The position numbers were made by a program, and so were the translations under genes. DNA of 64,000 nucleotides from an uncultured Bacteroidales bacterium. GTDB taxonomy: Bacteria > Bacteroidota > Bacteroidia > Bacteroidales > P3. The stretch spans positions 49,020 to 113,019 of the forward strand of contig CAMVMX010000012.1 in assembly GCA_947168665.1 (NCBI GenBank), written 5' to 3'. The notes under the pieces are model-generated. The model saw only the letters and a program-made list of their open reading frames with translations. It was not told the origin of the DNA and made no database searches. Position 1 is the stretch's first letter, and each line of letters opens with the position of its first letter. Of the stretch, positions 1-8,877 are shown piece after piece.

Positions 1-130
1 TTGAGAAAACAAAGTTACGAATATTTTGTTGAATGGCCAAATATTTATTTCTTAAAAAAAATATTCTCATACCTATTGTATTGTTTTGCAATCAATTGTC
101 ACCTGAGTTAAAAAATTGGAAGCAAAAACT

Positions 131-163
131 TTTGGTCGAAAGAGAAAAAAGTTGTACTTTTGC
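131..163 (+). promoter_or_regulatory. Promoter of the tRNA-Lys pair
   Basis: TTTG at 131-134 is followed after 20 bases by TACTTTTGC at 155-163, matching the Bacteroidetes primary-sigma pattern TTTG-N19-21-TAnnTTTG. The first tRNA begins 17 bases further on, so this is the likely start site of a short tRNA transcript. Confidence 0.75.
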
Positions 164-180
164 AAACTCAAATTTGAGGC

Positions 181-253
181 GACTAAGTAGCTCAGCAGGT
201 AGAGCACATCCCTTTTAAGGATGGGGTCCTGGGTTCGAATCCCAGCTTAGTCA
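181..253 (+). tRNA. tRNA-Lys(TTT), copy 1
   Basis: A full cloverleaf can be folded: acceptor arms GACTAAG (181-187) and CTTAGTC (246-252), D arm GCTC/GAGC, anticodon stem CATCC/GGATG with loop CTTTTAA (anticodon TTT), and T arm CTGGG-TTCGAAT-CCCAG. The discriminator base is A253. CCA is not encoded. It is 73 nt and identical to the copy 16 bases downstream. Confidence 0.97.
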
Positions 254-269
254 CACTTCTTATTAGTCC

Positions 270-342
270 GACTAAGTAGCTCAGCAGGTAGAGCACATCC
301 CTTTTAAGGATGGGGTCCTGGGTTCGAATCCCAGCTTAGTCA
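270..342 (+). tRNA. tRNA-Lys(TTT), copy 2
   Basis: Base-for-base repeat of the tRNA at 181-253, with the same TTT anticodon and the same C just after the discriminator. It has no promoter of its own in the 16-base spacer, so both copies are probably cut from one transcript that ends at the hairpin at 351-380. Confidence 0.97.
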
Positions 343-350
343 CTTACTCA

Positions 351-380
351 ACACCGGGAACCCCCTTTCCGGTGTTTTTT
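351..380 (+). terminator. Rho-independent terminator after the tRNAs
   Basis: Stem ACACCGG (351-357) pairs with CCGGTGT (369-375) around an 11-base loop, and a run of six T follows (375-380). The next gene starts within about 15 bases, so its expression needs read-through or an unseen promoter. Confidence 0.85.
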
Positions 381-390
381 ATAAGTGATA

Positions 391-2247
391 ATGCTCATGA
401 CAACGGTCCTGAACCATAAGCGGTGGTTGGTGTGTGTGGCCTTCATGCTCTGCTTCCTCGTCCCCTGCCATGCGCAGCAGACGCAGGAACAATTGGCCGC
501 GCATTATTATTCCAGCGGCCAGTTCGAGCAGGCGGCCGAATGCTACGAAGCCCTCTATTCCCGCACCCCCAACAAGTTCTACTACCAGATGCTCTTCCGC
601 TCGCTTGTCGAACTCAAAGAATACAAAGATGCCGAGCGGCTTGTCGAGAAGCGCATCAAACAATACCCCAACGACCTCTACCTCCACGTCGACTTAGGTC
701 GGCTCTACGAAATGCGTTCCGAGCGTCGCAAAGCCGCCAAAACCTACGAATCCGTCGTCCAAAAAATAGGCTATGACTCCAAGCAAATCAGCGAGTTGAC
801 ACAAGCCTTCGAGTCCGCCGGCCACCCCGAATACGCCATCCAAGTCTACCTCCTTGCACGCAAAAAGACAAACAACGAATTCCTCTATGTCAGCGAGTTG
901 GCAACCCTCTACAACCGAGTCGGCGACTACCAATCCATGATGCAGGAATACTTCGACCTCCTCGACAAATCCCCCAACATGCTTGGTTCCATCCAGATTT
1001 CTCTGCAGCGCGTCCTCAACGAAACCTCCAACCCCAAGCTCGTCGACGGTCTGCGCCAGGCCCTCATCCAGCGTGTCCAGCAGCAGCCCGACAACAAGCA
1101 GTACATCGAGATGATGCTCTGGTTCTCCCTGCAGCAGAAAGACTTCCATTTTGCCCTTGTCCAAGCCAAAGCCGTCGATGCCCGTTTTCCCGACATGGGA
1201 GGCGAGCCCCTCATGCGTGTCGCCTCCATCTCGCGCTCCAACCAGGCCTACGATGTAGCCGACGAATGCTACTCCCTCGTCGTGCGCAAAGGCCCTGACA
1301 GCCCCTATTACTTCGCCGCAAGGGTAGGGGGCCTCGAAGTCGATTTCGAGCGTCTCAACCGCCATTTCCCCATCGAGAACCAGCTCCTCAGCCAACTCCT
1401 CCTCAACTACCGCTCCGCCCTTGCCGAGCTGGGCAAAAACACCCGTACCATCCAGCTCATGCGCAACTACTCCGACCTCATGGCCTACTATGCCGACAGT
1501 GTCCAGCCCGCCGCCGACATCCTCTACGACATCCTCGACCTCCCCAAACTCTCCCCCAAAGATCGCGATGAAACCAAACTGGCTCTGGCCGACCTCCTCC
1601 TCTTCGCGGGCGAAGTGTGGGATGCCTCACTCCTCTACATGCAAGTCGAGAAAGCCAACAAAAACGACGTCCTCGGCTCTCTTGCCAAATTCAAGAACGC
1701 CAAACTCTCCTACTACAACAACGACTTCCTCTGGGCCAAAACCCAGCTTGACGTTCTCCGGGCCTCCACCTCCAAACTTATCGCCAACGACGCCATGGAA
1801 CTCTCCCTGCTCATCAGCGACAACATGGAGGACGACAGCACCTTCGACATGCTCTCGCGCTACGCCGCCGCCGACCTCCTGCTCTACCGCAACCTGCTCG
1901 ACTCCGCCTGGCAAGCCTTCGACGACATAGCCCGCAGCGCCCTCTCCCATCCCCTTTTCGACGAAGTGCTATACCAGAAAGCGCGCATCCGCATCCGCCA
2001 GCAGCGCTATGCCGAGGCCGACACCCTCCTCCAGCAGCTTGCCGACTTCTATCCCGACGGCCTTCTGGCCGACGATGCCCTCCTCCTCCTTGCCCAGCTC
2101 AACGAAGAGCGTCTTGGCAACCCCCTCCGGGCCCGCTCCTGCTACGAAAAACTCATCCTCGACTACCCCTCCAGCCTCTACGTCGACCAAGCCCGCAAAC
2201 GCTACCGTGTCCTTTCCTCCAGCCTCCCGCCCGACAACATCCCCTAA
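391..2247 (+). CDS. Secreted TPR-repeat protein
   Basis: About 618 residues. A basic N-terminus and a hydrophobic stretch ending in PCHAQQ look like a signal peptide, so the protein should be exported. The rest is alpha-helical with tetratricopeptide-type repeats, clearest at about residues 30-130 (YYSSGQFEQAAECYEALY) and again near the C-terminus (ARIRIRQQRYAEADTLLQQL, then FYPDGLLADDALLLLAQL). Such repeats form protein-binding scaffolds; the partner is not identifiable. The start is uncertain: GTG at 385, ATG at 391 and ATG at 397 share the frame and all keep the signal peptide. The gene lies immediately after the tRNA terminator and before a T9SS-exported protein, so a role at the cell envelope is plausible but inferred. 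Confidence 0.85.
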   Translation: MLMTTVLNHKRWLVCVAFMLCFLVPCHAQQTQEQLAAHYYSSGQFEQAAECYEALYSRTPNKFYYQMLFRSLVELKEYKDAERLVEKRIKQYPNDLYLHVDLGRLYEMRSERRKAAKTYESVVQKIGYDSKQISELTQAFESAGHPEYAIQVYLLARKKTNNEFLYVSELATLYNRVGDYQSMMQEYFDLLDKSPNMLGSIQISLQRVLNETSNPKLVDGLRQALIQRVQQQPDNKQYIEMMLWFSLQQKDFHFALVQAKAVDARFPDMGGEPLMRVASISRSNQAYDVADECYSLVVRKGPDSPYYFAARVGGLEVDFERLNRHFPIENQLLSQLLLNYRSALAELGKNTRTIQLMRNYSDLMAYYADSVQPAADILYDILDLPKLSPKDRDETKLALADLLLFAGEVWDASLLYMQVEKANKNDVLGSLAKFKNAKLSYYNNDFLWAKTQLDVLRASTSKLIANDAMELSLLISDNMEDDSTFDMLSRYAAADLLLYRNLLDSAWQAFDDIARSALSHPLFDEVLYQKARIRIRQQRYAEADTLLQQLADFYPDGLLADDALLLLAQLNEERLGNPLRARSCYEKLILDYPSSLYVDQARKRYRVLSSSLPPDNIP

Positions 2248-2361
2248 TCCGCCACTTTTATTCATCCCTATAAGTTATTTTCATCTGGCAAAATGCACCT
2301 AAACAAGTGACAATCCAATATCAAGCATTATTATCGTTAATAGAATAGAGACCACACCCTC

Positions 2362-5300
2362 ATGAATATAAAAACACTTCGGTGCACATTGTCCTTGGCC
2401 ATTCTTTTCCTGCTGGGTCCCATATCCGTCCATGCACAGGACTCCGTCCTCTTCTCCAACGCCTCCACCGTCTATGTCGACGGCACCACCAGCCTCTCTG
2501 GCATTATTTTCGACAACGGAGGCCTCTCAGCCAACTACTCCAACCATTTTGCGGGCATGGTCATCATTACCGCGCGCCTGGGCGACACCATCGAGCTTTC
2601 TGGCTCCTACACCACCGAGTGGATGAACGACTACCTCTATGTCTACAACGGCTCTGGTCGCACTGGCACCACCCTCGGCACCTACAGCGGTACCGGCAAT
2701 CTCCACTGCGTATCTGTCACGGGTGTCATGACCCTCTACTTCTCCTCCGACGCCATGCTCAACCGTTCCGGCTTTGCGCTCCACTACACAGTCCATCCCA
2801 CACCCTGCTCCAACTTCATAGCCGACTTCTCCTATGCCAACCTCACCGCCACCTCCGTCACCCTCACCTGGCATGCTAATGCCGACACTGCAGCCTTTCA
2901 TCTTTCGGGTGCCGGAGTTGACACTGTCGTTACAGGCAGCTACTGCCAAATCGACAATCTCTCCCCCAATACCGACTACACCTTCCTCCTCGCCGCCCTT
3001 CCCGACACCGCGCAGTCCGATTGTCTGCGCACACTCTCCCTCCGCACACCCTGCTTCAACGCCTTCATCCGTGGCGCGCGTCCCATTTGCGACAACGACA
3101 CCCTCATCCTCCTGGCCGACAGCGCCGACTCCTACCGCTGGTCCACCGGCCAAACCACGCGCACCATCAGCGTCACCCAGCCCGGTGTCTACACCCTTGT
3201 TGCGGCCACTGCCGGCGGCTGCTTCGACACCGACCAAGTCACCATCGCCCGTCGCCACATGGACCTCGTCATGAACCTTCCCTCCGTCCTCTGCCCCTCC
3301 GACTCCGCTCTCATCTGGGTGGGCTTTGGTTCCCAGGCCCCAATTCGTGTCGACCTCGGCCAGAACGTCCTCTCCGAGGCCAGCCGCATCTTCCTCCCCG
3401 ACGGGGTCAACTGCGAGCCCAACGGTTGCTCCTACCGCTCCGAGCTCGACTTCTCCGACTTCGCCCCCGACGCCCGCATCACCGATGTCAACGACATACG
3501 CTACGTCATGCTCAACATCGAGCACTCCTACGCCGGCGACATCTACATCAACATCACCTGTCCCAACGGCCAGAGTGCCGACATCATGCGCTATGGCGGC
3601 ACAGGCAACTCCGACTGCAACAGTTTCATCGCCTCCTCCAGCCGTGGCTGGCAGAGTGGATCCAACGCCTTTGTCAGCACCGACTTCGGGCAGCCCATAT
3701 CCACCGAGGCCTTCAATGCCTGCGACTCCACGGCCTACAACAACAGGTCCGGCACCGGCTGGCGCTACTGCTGGTCCAACGCCACCGATGCCGGCTACAC
3801 CTACGCCCCTGGCGACGGTCTCATCTACCGCATGCAGAACGTCACCGGCTCCAGCTTCGACTCCTCCAACGTCGCCATGGGTTCCCAGTTCTACCACCCT
3901 GACCAGTCCCTCTCCGCCCTGATAGGGTGTCCCATGAACGGCACTTGGTTCATCGAAGTCATTGACGGCTGGAGCGGCGACAACGGCTACATCTTTGGCT
4001 GGACCCTCGCCCTCAATCCCGAGCGCCTCTCGCGCTACAGCTATGTCCCCACCGTCGAGCATGCCGACCTCCTCGGCCCCTGGCAGGAGCGCCGCAGCGA
4101 CACCTCCTTCTGCATCGTCGCTCCCGACAACCTCCAGGCCGACACCACTGTCCTCTACACCGTCCACATCTACGACAGCAATGGCTGCCGCCACGACACC
4201 ACCTTCTCCCTCACCTTCCGCGCCTCCACCACCCTCACCCTCTTTGACACCGTGCCCGAAAGCAGCCTTCCGCGCCTTTTCCGCGGCCACACCCTCACTG
4301 CCGACACATCCAACCTCGTACTCACCATCCCCTCCCCGGGTGGCTGCGACAGCACCCTTATCTACAACCTCCACATCCTCCCCAACTCCCGCTCCTCCAT
4401 TGCCGACACCGTCTGCGACTCCCAGCTGCCCTACCTTTGGAATGGCCGTTCTCTCACCGCCGCTGGCACCTATGTCGACACACTCCCCAACGCCATCGGG
4501 GCCGACAGCATCATCACCCTCGTCCTCGAAGTGCTTCCCACCTACACCATCCACCTTTTCGACACCATCTGCGACAACCAGACCGTCACCTTTGCCGGCA
4601 CCATCCTCTCCACCCCCGGCACCTACTCCGTTTCCAGCCACACCCTCACCAACCCCCAGTGCGACAGCTCCACCCTCCTCCACCTCACCGTCCATCCCAC
4701 CTCCATCGGTCGTATCGACACCAGTGCTTGCGACAGCCTTCTGTGGCAAGGCACCGCCTATCGCCACTCTCTGGTCGACACCCTTGGCAGCCCACTCCCC
4801 AACACCTTTGGCTGCGACAGCATTACGATCCTCCGCCTCACCGTCCACCACACGCCTACTGTCCGTTACCTCGACACCTGTACCGAAAACCAGCTCCCCC
4901 GTTCCTTCCGCGACTCCCTTTTCTATACCGATGTAACCGATGTCCCCGTCGTCACCCCCTCCGACAGTCTCTGCGACAGCCTCATCATCTACAGCCTCCA
5001 CGTCTTCCGCAACGTCATCACCCAGTTCGACACAACCGTGTGTCTCAACCATTTGCCCCTGACGTGGCACGGCCACCTCTTCACCGGCAATGCCTCCTTC
5101 CGCGACACCCTCACCTGCCTCAACGGAGCCGACAGCATCATTGTCGCTACCCTCCATACCCATCCCTACTACTCTCTCCAGCTTGCCGACACCATCTGCC
5201 AAGGCGACACCTATCTCTTTGGCGGAAAGCAGCTTACTCTTACTGGCACTTATGCCGACTCCCTCCTCACCCTCAACCAGTGCGACAGCGTCATCAACCT

Positions 5301-6078
5301 CCAGCTCCAAGTGCTTGACACCATCCACTTCCAGCTCCTTACGGACTACACCTGCCTTTCGCCGGCCCATTACCTCATCACCGCCGACTCCTCCGCGCTA
5401 TGGCATTACCAGTGGACCTCCCTTCCTCCCGACCCCTCCCTCACCACCCAGCAGCACCTCAGCCAGATTCAAGTCAACCCCACGCTCCCCACCGTCTACT
5501 TCCTCACCGTCAGCCATGCCGGCACTGCCCGTTGTGCCGCTGTCGACAGCCTTTACCTCCAACCCATCGTCCCCCTCCATATCGACTGGGAAATCAACAA
5601 AAGCTCCCAGCAGCTCGAAATCATCAACAATAGCATAGGCTTCACCTCCCAGTCCTGGTTCGTCAATGGCCAGCCGACCGCCAACCACACCTCACGCCTC
5701 GTCTATTATGCCGACTCCGAGACCGACTCCGTCATCGTCACCCTCATCATCGCCAACGACTTGTGTGCCGATACCCTCACCCAGACCTTCTCGCTTCTCA
5801 ACTCCTCCATCTACTTCCCCAACGTCTTCACCCCCGGTGCCGACCTCAACAACCGCTTCGCCGCCATCGGACACGGCATTCTCGAATACGAAATCTGGAT
5901 TTTCGACCGCCAAGGGGTCAAAATCTACCACAGCACCGACATGTCCGAGGGCTGGGACGGCACCGCCAACGGCACCCCCTGCCGCCAGGCGGCCTACGTC
6001 TACCTCTGCCGCTACCGCATTGCCGAGTCCCCCAGTGGCTATCAGACCGCCAAAGGCACAGTCGTCTTGCTTCGCTAA
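2362..6078 (+). CDS. T9SS type B exported CUB/P-domain protein
   Basis: 1238 residues. Order of parts: signal peptide (1-26, ending VHAQ); CUB-like domain (about 28-148, with YLYVYNGSG); Fn3-like module (149-230); Ig-like module; a region like the P/Homo B domain of proprotein convertases (about 335-555, ending GTWFIEVIDGWSGDNGYIFG); a string of 60-90-residue repeats centred on CDSxxW and GCDS (about 575-990); and a gliding-motility-type C-terminal domain (about 1146-1238, from YFPNVFTPGADLNN to GWDGTANG) that marks type B cargo of the type IX secretion system. It is probably displayed on or released from the cell surface. No catalytic domain was seen. The CDS repeats resemble those before the CTD of the C25 protease at 41.2 kb. 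Coding-strand codons are strongly C-rich. Confidence 0.85.
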   Translation: MNIKTLRCTLSLAILFLLGPISVHAQDSVLFSNASTVYVDGTTSLSGIIFDNGGLSANYSNHFAGMVIITARLGDTIELSGSYTTEWMNDYLYVYNGSGRTGTTLGTYSGTGNLHCVSVTGVMTLYFSSDAMLNRSGFALHYTVHPTPCSNFIADFSYANLTATSVTLTWHANADTAAFHLSGAGVDTVVTGSYCQIDNLSPNTDYTFLLAALPDTAQSDCLRTLSLRTPCFNAFIRGARPICDNDTLILLADSADSYRWSTGQTTRTISVTQPGVYTLVAATAGGCFDTDQVTIARRHMDLVMNLPSVLCPSDSALIWVGFGSQAPIRVDLGQNVLSEASRIFLPDGVNCEPNGCSYRSELDFSDFAPDARITDVNDIRYVMLNIEHSYAGDIYINITCPNGQSADIMRYGGTGNSDCNSFIASSSRGWQSGSNAFVSTDFGQPISTEAFNACDSTAYNNRSGTGWRYCWSNATDAGYTYAPGDGLIYRMQNVTGSSFDSSNVAMGSQFYHPDQSLSALIGCPMNGTWFIEVIDGWSGDNGYIFGWTLALNPERLSRYSYVPTVEHADLLGPWQERRSDTSFCIVAPDNLQADTTVLYTVHIYDSNGCRHDTTFSLTFRASTTLTLFDTVPESSLPRLFRGHTLTADTSNLVLTIPSPGGCDSTLIYNLHILPNSRSSIADTVCDSQLPYLWNGRSLTAAGTYVDTLPNAIGADSIITLVLEVLPTYTIHLFDTICDNQTVTFAGTILSTPGTYSVSSHTLTNPQCDSSTLLHLTVHPTSIGRIDTSACDSLLWQGTAYRHSLVDTLGSPLPNTFGCDSITILRLTVHHTPTVRYLDTCTENQLPRSFRDSLFYTDVTDVPVVTPSDSLCDSLIIYSLHVFRNVITQFDTTVCLNHLPLTWHGHLFTGNASFRDTLTCLNGADSIIVATLHTHPYYSLQLADTICQGDTYLFGGKQLTLTGTYADSLLTLNQCDSVINLQLQVLDTIHFQLLTDYTCLSPAHYLITADSSALWHYQWTSLPPDPSLTTQQHLSQIQVNPTLPTVYFLTVSHAGTARCAAVDSLYLQPIVPLHIDWEINKSSQQLEIINNSIGFTSQSWFVNGQPTANHTSRLVYYADSETDSVIVTLIIANDLCADTLTQTFSLLNSSIYFPNVFTPGADLNNRFAAIGHGILEYEIWIFDRQGVKIYHSTDMSEGWDGTANGTPCRQAAYVYLCRYRIAESPSGYQTAKGTVVLLR

Positions 6079-6091
6079 TACAGCTCATTCT

Positions 6092-6895
6092 ATGGAATAT
6101 AAACACTCACATCCCCCCATGCGCCGCCCTGCCGCCGATGGCTCTGTCCGGGCCAAGAAAGCCCTCGGGCAGCATTTCCTCACCGACGAGACCATCGCCC
6201 GCCGCATTGCCGACTCCCTCACCGGCCTCACGCCCCACGTGCTGGAGATAGGCCCCGGCATGGGTGTCCTCACCAAATACCTCTATGGCAAAGAGGGGCT
6301 CGACTTCCACGCCATCGAGATTGACCGCGAGTCCGTAGACTATCTCCACAGCCATTACCCCGGCCTCCACGTCATCGAGGGCGATTTTCTGGCCCTCGAC
6401 CCCGCCACCCTCTTCTCCGAGCCTTTTGCCGTCATCGGCAATTTCCCCTACAACATCTCCTCCCAAATACTCTTCAAAGTCTTCGACAGCCGCAGCCGTG
6501 TGCCCGAAGTTGTCGGCATGTTCCAGAAAGAGGTGGCCGAGCGTGTCGCCGCCCAGCCGGGCAGCAAGACCTACGGCATCCTGAGTGTCTTGCTATCAGC
6601 TTTCTACAATATCGAGTACCTCTTCACCGTCTCTGAGCACGTCTTCAACCCCCCGCCCAAGGTCAAGTCCGCCGTCATCCGCATGCGCCGCAACGGTGTG
6701 GAAGCCCTGCCCTGCGACGAGAGCCTCTTTGTCAAAGTGGTCAAAACTGGCTTCAACCAGCGGCGCAAAACCCTCCGCAACGCCCTGCGCCAGCTCGACC
6801 TGCCGCTCGACGCCGTGCCCGTCCGCTTCCTCTCCCTCCGTGCCGAGCAGCTCTCCGTCAACGACTTTATCACTTTAACACAATCATTATCTTAA
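6092..6895 (+). CDS. rsmA: 16S rRNA dimethyladenosine transferase RsmA (KsgA)
   Basis: 267 residues. RsmA dimethylates the two adjacent adenosines near the 3' end of 16S rRNA using S-adenosylmethionine, a late step in small-subunit assembly. Visible motifs: N-terminal KKALGQHFLTD, SAM-binding motif I VLEIGPGMGVLT, acidic motif II IEIDRES, catalytic motif IV IGNFPYNISSQ, and the C-terminal helical domain with FNQRRKTLRNAL. The frame is open well upstream, but ATG 6092 gives a normal-length protein and lies 14 bases after the previous stop; ATG 6119 is an alternative. It is followed after 4 bases by the MntP-like gene, so the two are probably co-transcribed. Confidence 0.95.
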   Translation: MEYKHSHPPMRRPAADGSVRAKKALGQHFLTDETIARRIADSLTGLTPHVLEIGPGMGVLTKYLYGKEGLDFHAIEIDRESVDYLHSHYPGLHVIEGDFLALDPATLFSEPFAVIGNFPYNISSQILFKVFDSRSRVPEVVGMFQKEVAERVAAQPGSKTYGILSVLLSAFYNIEYLFTVSEHVFNPPPKVKSAVIRMRRNGVEALPCDESLFVKVVKTGFNQRRKTLRNALRQLDLPLDAVPVRFLSLRAEQLSVNDFITLTQSLS

Positions 6896-6899
6896 CCCC

Positions 6900-7463
6900 A
6901 TGTCAGTTTTAGAATACATCGTCCTCTCCTTTGCCCTGTCCATTCCCGTCATGCTTTCGTTGCGTGCTTGTGCACACAAAAATCCCATCCGCCTCACGCA
7001 GGGACTGGCCGTCGCCCTCCTCATCGCCCTGGTTCACGTACTGCTCATGCTTGCAGGGCTTTATGTTGGAAACCTGCTCCGTTTCGACTTGCCCGAATTT
7101 GACAATCTCGTCTATCTCGGTCTGCTTGTTGCGGTGGCCCTCCGCATGTTCTTCCCCGCCTTCCGCAAAAAGGAGAAAGAGTTGCCCGCCTACGACATTT
7201 CGCGCTGGCTCACAGTCCTCCTCCTCGGCATCGCCACTGGCACCAACACCCTCTTTGCCGGCCTCGGCCTGGGGTTCCTCGTATCGTGGCATTCCGATAT
7301 GTGGCGGGTCGCCATCCCTCTGGCCGTGGTGCTTTTCCTGCTGGCCTATCTCGGCATCATGCTGGGCCGCACCGGCAAACCCGTCCGCGCCCGCCGTTGG
7401 CAGCTCATCGCCGTCCTCTTCCTCCTTGTATTCGCCGTCAAGGGAGCCTTCTTCTCCAACTGA
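6900..7463 (+). CDS. MntP-like six-helix membrane protein lacking the metal-site acids
   Basis: 187 residues with about six hydrophobic helices and a charged cytoplasmic loop (FRKKEKELPAYD) between halves. The fold pattern fits the MntP/YebN manganese exporter family: GIATGTNTLFAGLGLGFL corresponds to the family segment AIATSLDAMAVGVGLAFL, and YLGIMLGR to TLGMMVGR. In the family the first and fourth helices carry conserved aspartates and the second a glutamate; here they align with Pro, Asn and a neutral residue. Export of Mn2+ by the usual mechanism is therefore doubtful. It could be a diverged transporter with another substrate. It lies 4 bases after rsmA and converges with the unknown gene at 7.5 kb. 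Confidence 0.6.
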   Translation: MSVLEYIVLSFALSIPVMLSLRACAHKNPIRLTQGLAVALLIALVHVLLMLAGLYVGNLLRFDLPEFDNLVYLGLLVAVALRMFFPAFRKKEKELPAYDISRWLTVLLLGIATGTNTLFAGLGLGFLVSWHSDMWRVAIPLAVVLFLLAYLGIMLGRTGKPVRARRWQLIAVLFLLVFAVKGAFFSN

Positions 7464-7511
7464 ATATTGCAGTGGCCTTGTTGCCGTCGGCATGCAGTAA
7501 AGTCCATGCTT

Positions 7512-8354
7512 TCAGCCCTTACCGGGCGTGATGAATGATTGCTCCGTCAGTCCGCCGTAGCTCTCGGCGGCCCGCAGCAGTGCCTCCTCCGTCATGTATT
7601 GCTCATACAATGTGCTGCGGGTCAGTACCCCTTGGCTCGAACAGTGTCCGTTCCGGGTGTGCACTATGGCCCAGCCTCGGTTGGTGAGGCCTACTGCGGC
7701 CCCTGCCAGCGCCAGTTGCCCGTCCACCGTCGCCGGCTCCAGCTCGGCAAAACGCCACGCGCTCTCCCCGTGCCCAAGGCATATCTCCTCCATCGTCACA
7801 TACACTTTAGGTATCATGCTTTCAGTTGTTTGAGTCAACGAGTACAGTCTTACCCCGTCGCCCTCTTTCCACATCCCGTTTCTGTCGCAAAGTGCTCGTA
7901 CCATGTCTGTTCCAGTTGCATTGGCGGGCAAAGGCCTTGCCGCATTAATCGAAGTGACCAAGGCTGGTGTCCCCCCTGCGTCGCCCCAGTGGTAAGCTAT
8001 GTCCTGCAATATGCCGTCGCTGACCGGCATACCCGGCAGCAGCAATGCCCCATAGTTGAGGTACTCCTCCTTGGTCATAAACACGGGCGTCATTTTGCTC
8101 ATCAGCGAGCAGAAACGCCCGTAGGCCGTCTTGCCGCCCTCCAGCAGCGGTTTGCCGCTTGCCCGCAGGGCCTTCCACAGGTTGGTGCTGTGAGCCAGTC
8201 TCTGCCGGTTAATCAGCTGGCTGCGTGTGCGGGTCGTCGGCATGTCGCTTGTGGCCGAGCGGATGATGATTTTGCCGCATCGCGTGTACAGTGTCACGTT
8301 GTCCTTCTTCAGGCTTCCGCTCACCGCGATGCCCTTTTTCTTCATTTGTGCCAT
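7512..8354 (-). CDS. Conserved protein of unknown function, paralogue of the 51.3-kb gene
   Basis: 280 residues, not assigned to a named family. The start MAQMKKKG is chosen because AAAGGAGGAAAG, an unusually good ribosome binding site here, sits just upstream. The N-terminus has LYTRCGKIIIRSAT and a basic helix (TRSQLINRQRLAHSTNLWKA), the middle LLLPGMPVSDG, and the C-terminus LYEQYMTEEALLRAAESYG. All of these recur in the protein at 51299-52189. The short GK-R N-terminal pattern recalls small Bacteroidetes proteins such as DUF6266, but only loosely. No signal peptide or membrane segment. A promoter-like box at 8504-8512 implies a leader of about 140 nt containing a 28-bp inverted repeat. 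Confidence 0.75.
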   Translation of the reverse strand: MAQMKKKGIAVSGSLKKDNVTLYTRCGKIIIRSATSDMPTTRTRSQLINRQRLAHSTNLWKALRASGKPLLEGGKTAYGRFCSLMSKMTPVFMTKEEYLNYGALLLPGMPVSDGILQDIAYHWGDAGGTPALVTSINAARPLPANATGTDMVRALCDRNGMWKEGDGVRLYSLTQTTESMIPKVYVTMEEICLGHGESAWRFAELEPATVDGQLALAGAAVGLTNRGWAIVHTRNGHCSSQGVLTRSTLYEQYMTEEALLRAAESYGGLTEQSFITPGKG

Positions 8355-8378
8355 GTTTCTTTCCTCCTTTGTTTTTGT

Positions 8379-8439
8379 CCACCGCCTTCCCCGCTCCTTC
8401 ATCGCTCATTTAGCGACGAAGGAGCGGGGAAGGCGGTGG
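8379..8439. repeat. 28-bp inverted repeat, 5-base loop
   Basis: Arms at 8379-8406 and 8412-8439 pair over 28 bases with one mismatch (or G-U pair) around the loop CATTT. The stem is very GC-rich. On the minus strand it lies in the likely leader of the 7512-8354 gene, ending about 24 bases before the start codon. Neither side is followed by a T run, so it is not an ordinary terminator. Confidence 0.9.
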
Positions 8440-8503
8440 ATTCGAATGATTAAAAATCTTGGTTACACGAATTTATATGTTTTTTTGGTTTCATTTTCCG
8501 GTG

Positions 8504-8512
8504 GCAAAGATA
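8504..8512 (-). promoter_or_regulatory. -7 box for the 7512-8354 gene
   Basis: GCAAAGATA on the plus strand reads TATCTTTGC on the minus strand, a match to TAnnTTTGC. No clear TTTG partner was found at the expected distance. Transcription from here would include the 28-bp hairpin. Confidence 0.5.
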
Positions 8513-8817
8513 CAATTCTGTTTGCTGATGTGAGATTGTCGCCACCGTTGTTTGCGCACATTGTCGTCAACTGTCCCAATTGCTTCCCGGTTTTCTGCAT
8601 GGCGCATTCCGCTGCCCGCTCATATTGATGCAGGGGACACCACGATGCAAATATACGAGAGGCGCGACAATGAGCAAGGCACGTCGGCTCAGTCGTCCGT
8701 CTACTACAGCGATGCGACTTTACGGGTGTCGCCTCTTTATTAACAAATGCCGTGTCACGGGACAGGGTCAATGCGAGCAGGTAATAGGTTAAAATAAGGA
8801 AATAATTATTATTTTTT

Positions 8818-8849
8818 TTTGCAGATATTATTTTTTTTCATATATTTGC
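8818..8849 (+). promoter_or_regulatory. Promoter of the 1722-residue T9SS protein gene
   Basis: TTTG (8818-8821), 19-base spacer, then TATATTTGC (8841-8849): a complete Bacteroidetes promoter. The coding start is 28 bases downstream. Confidence 0.75.
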
Positions 8850-8877
8850 AGCATCTATAATCATAAATTATTACTTT

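Larger units (their letters stand above)
8440..8877. other. Intergenic region with divergent promoters
   Basis: No gene seen in 438 bases. It holds a minus-strand promoter box (8504-8512) facing the unknown gene and, at the other end, the full plus-strand promoter at 8818-8849. The last 100 bases are very AT-rich. Confidence 0.7.

Noticed and set aside
33..218. 61-codon open frame at the window start
   Set aside because: It runs through the tRNA promoter and into the first tRNA gene, and shows no family features.
2527..5370. 947-codon open frame antisense to the type B T9SS gene
   Set aside because: A shadow caused by the C-rich third positions of the real gene; sequence is low-complexity Gly/Val/Glu with no start context.
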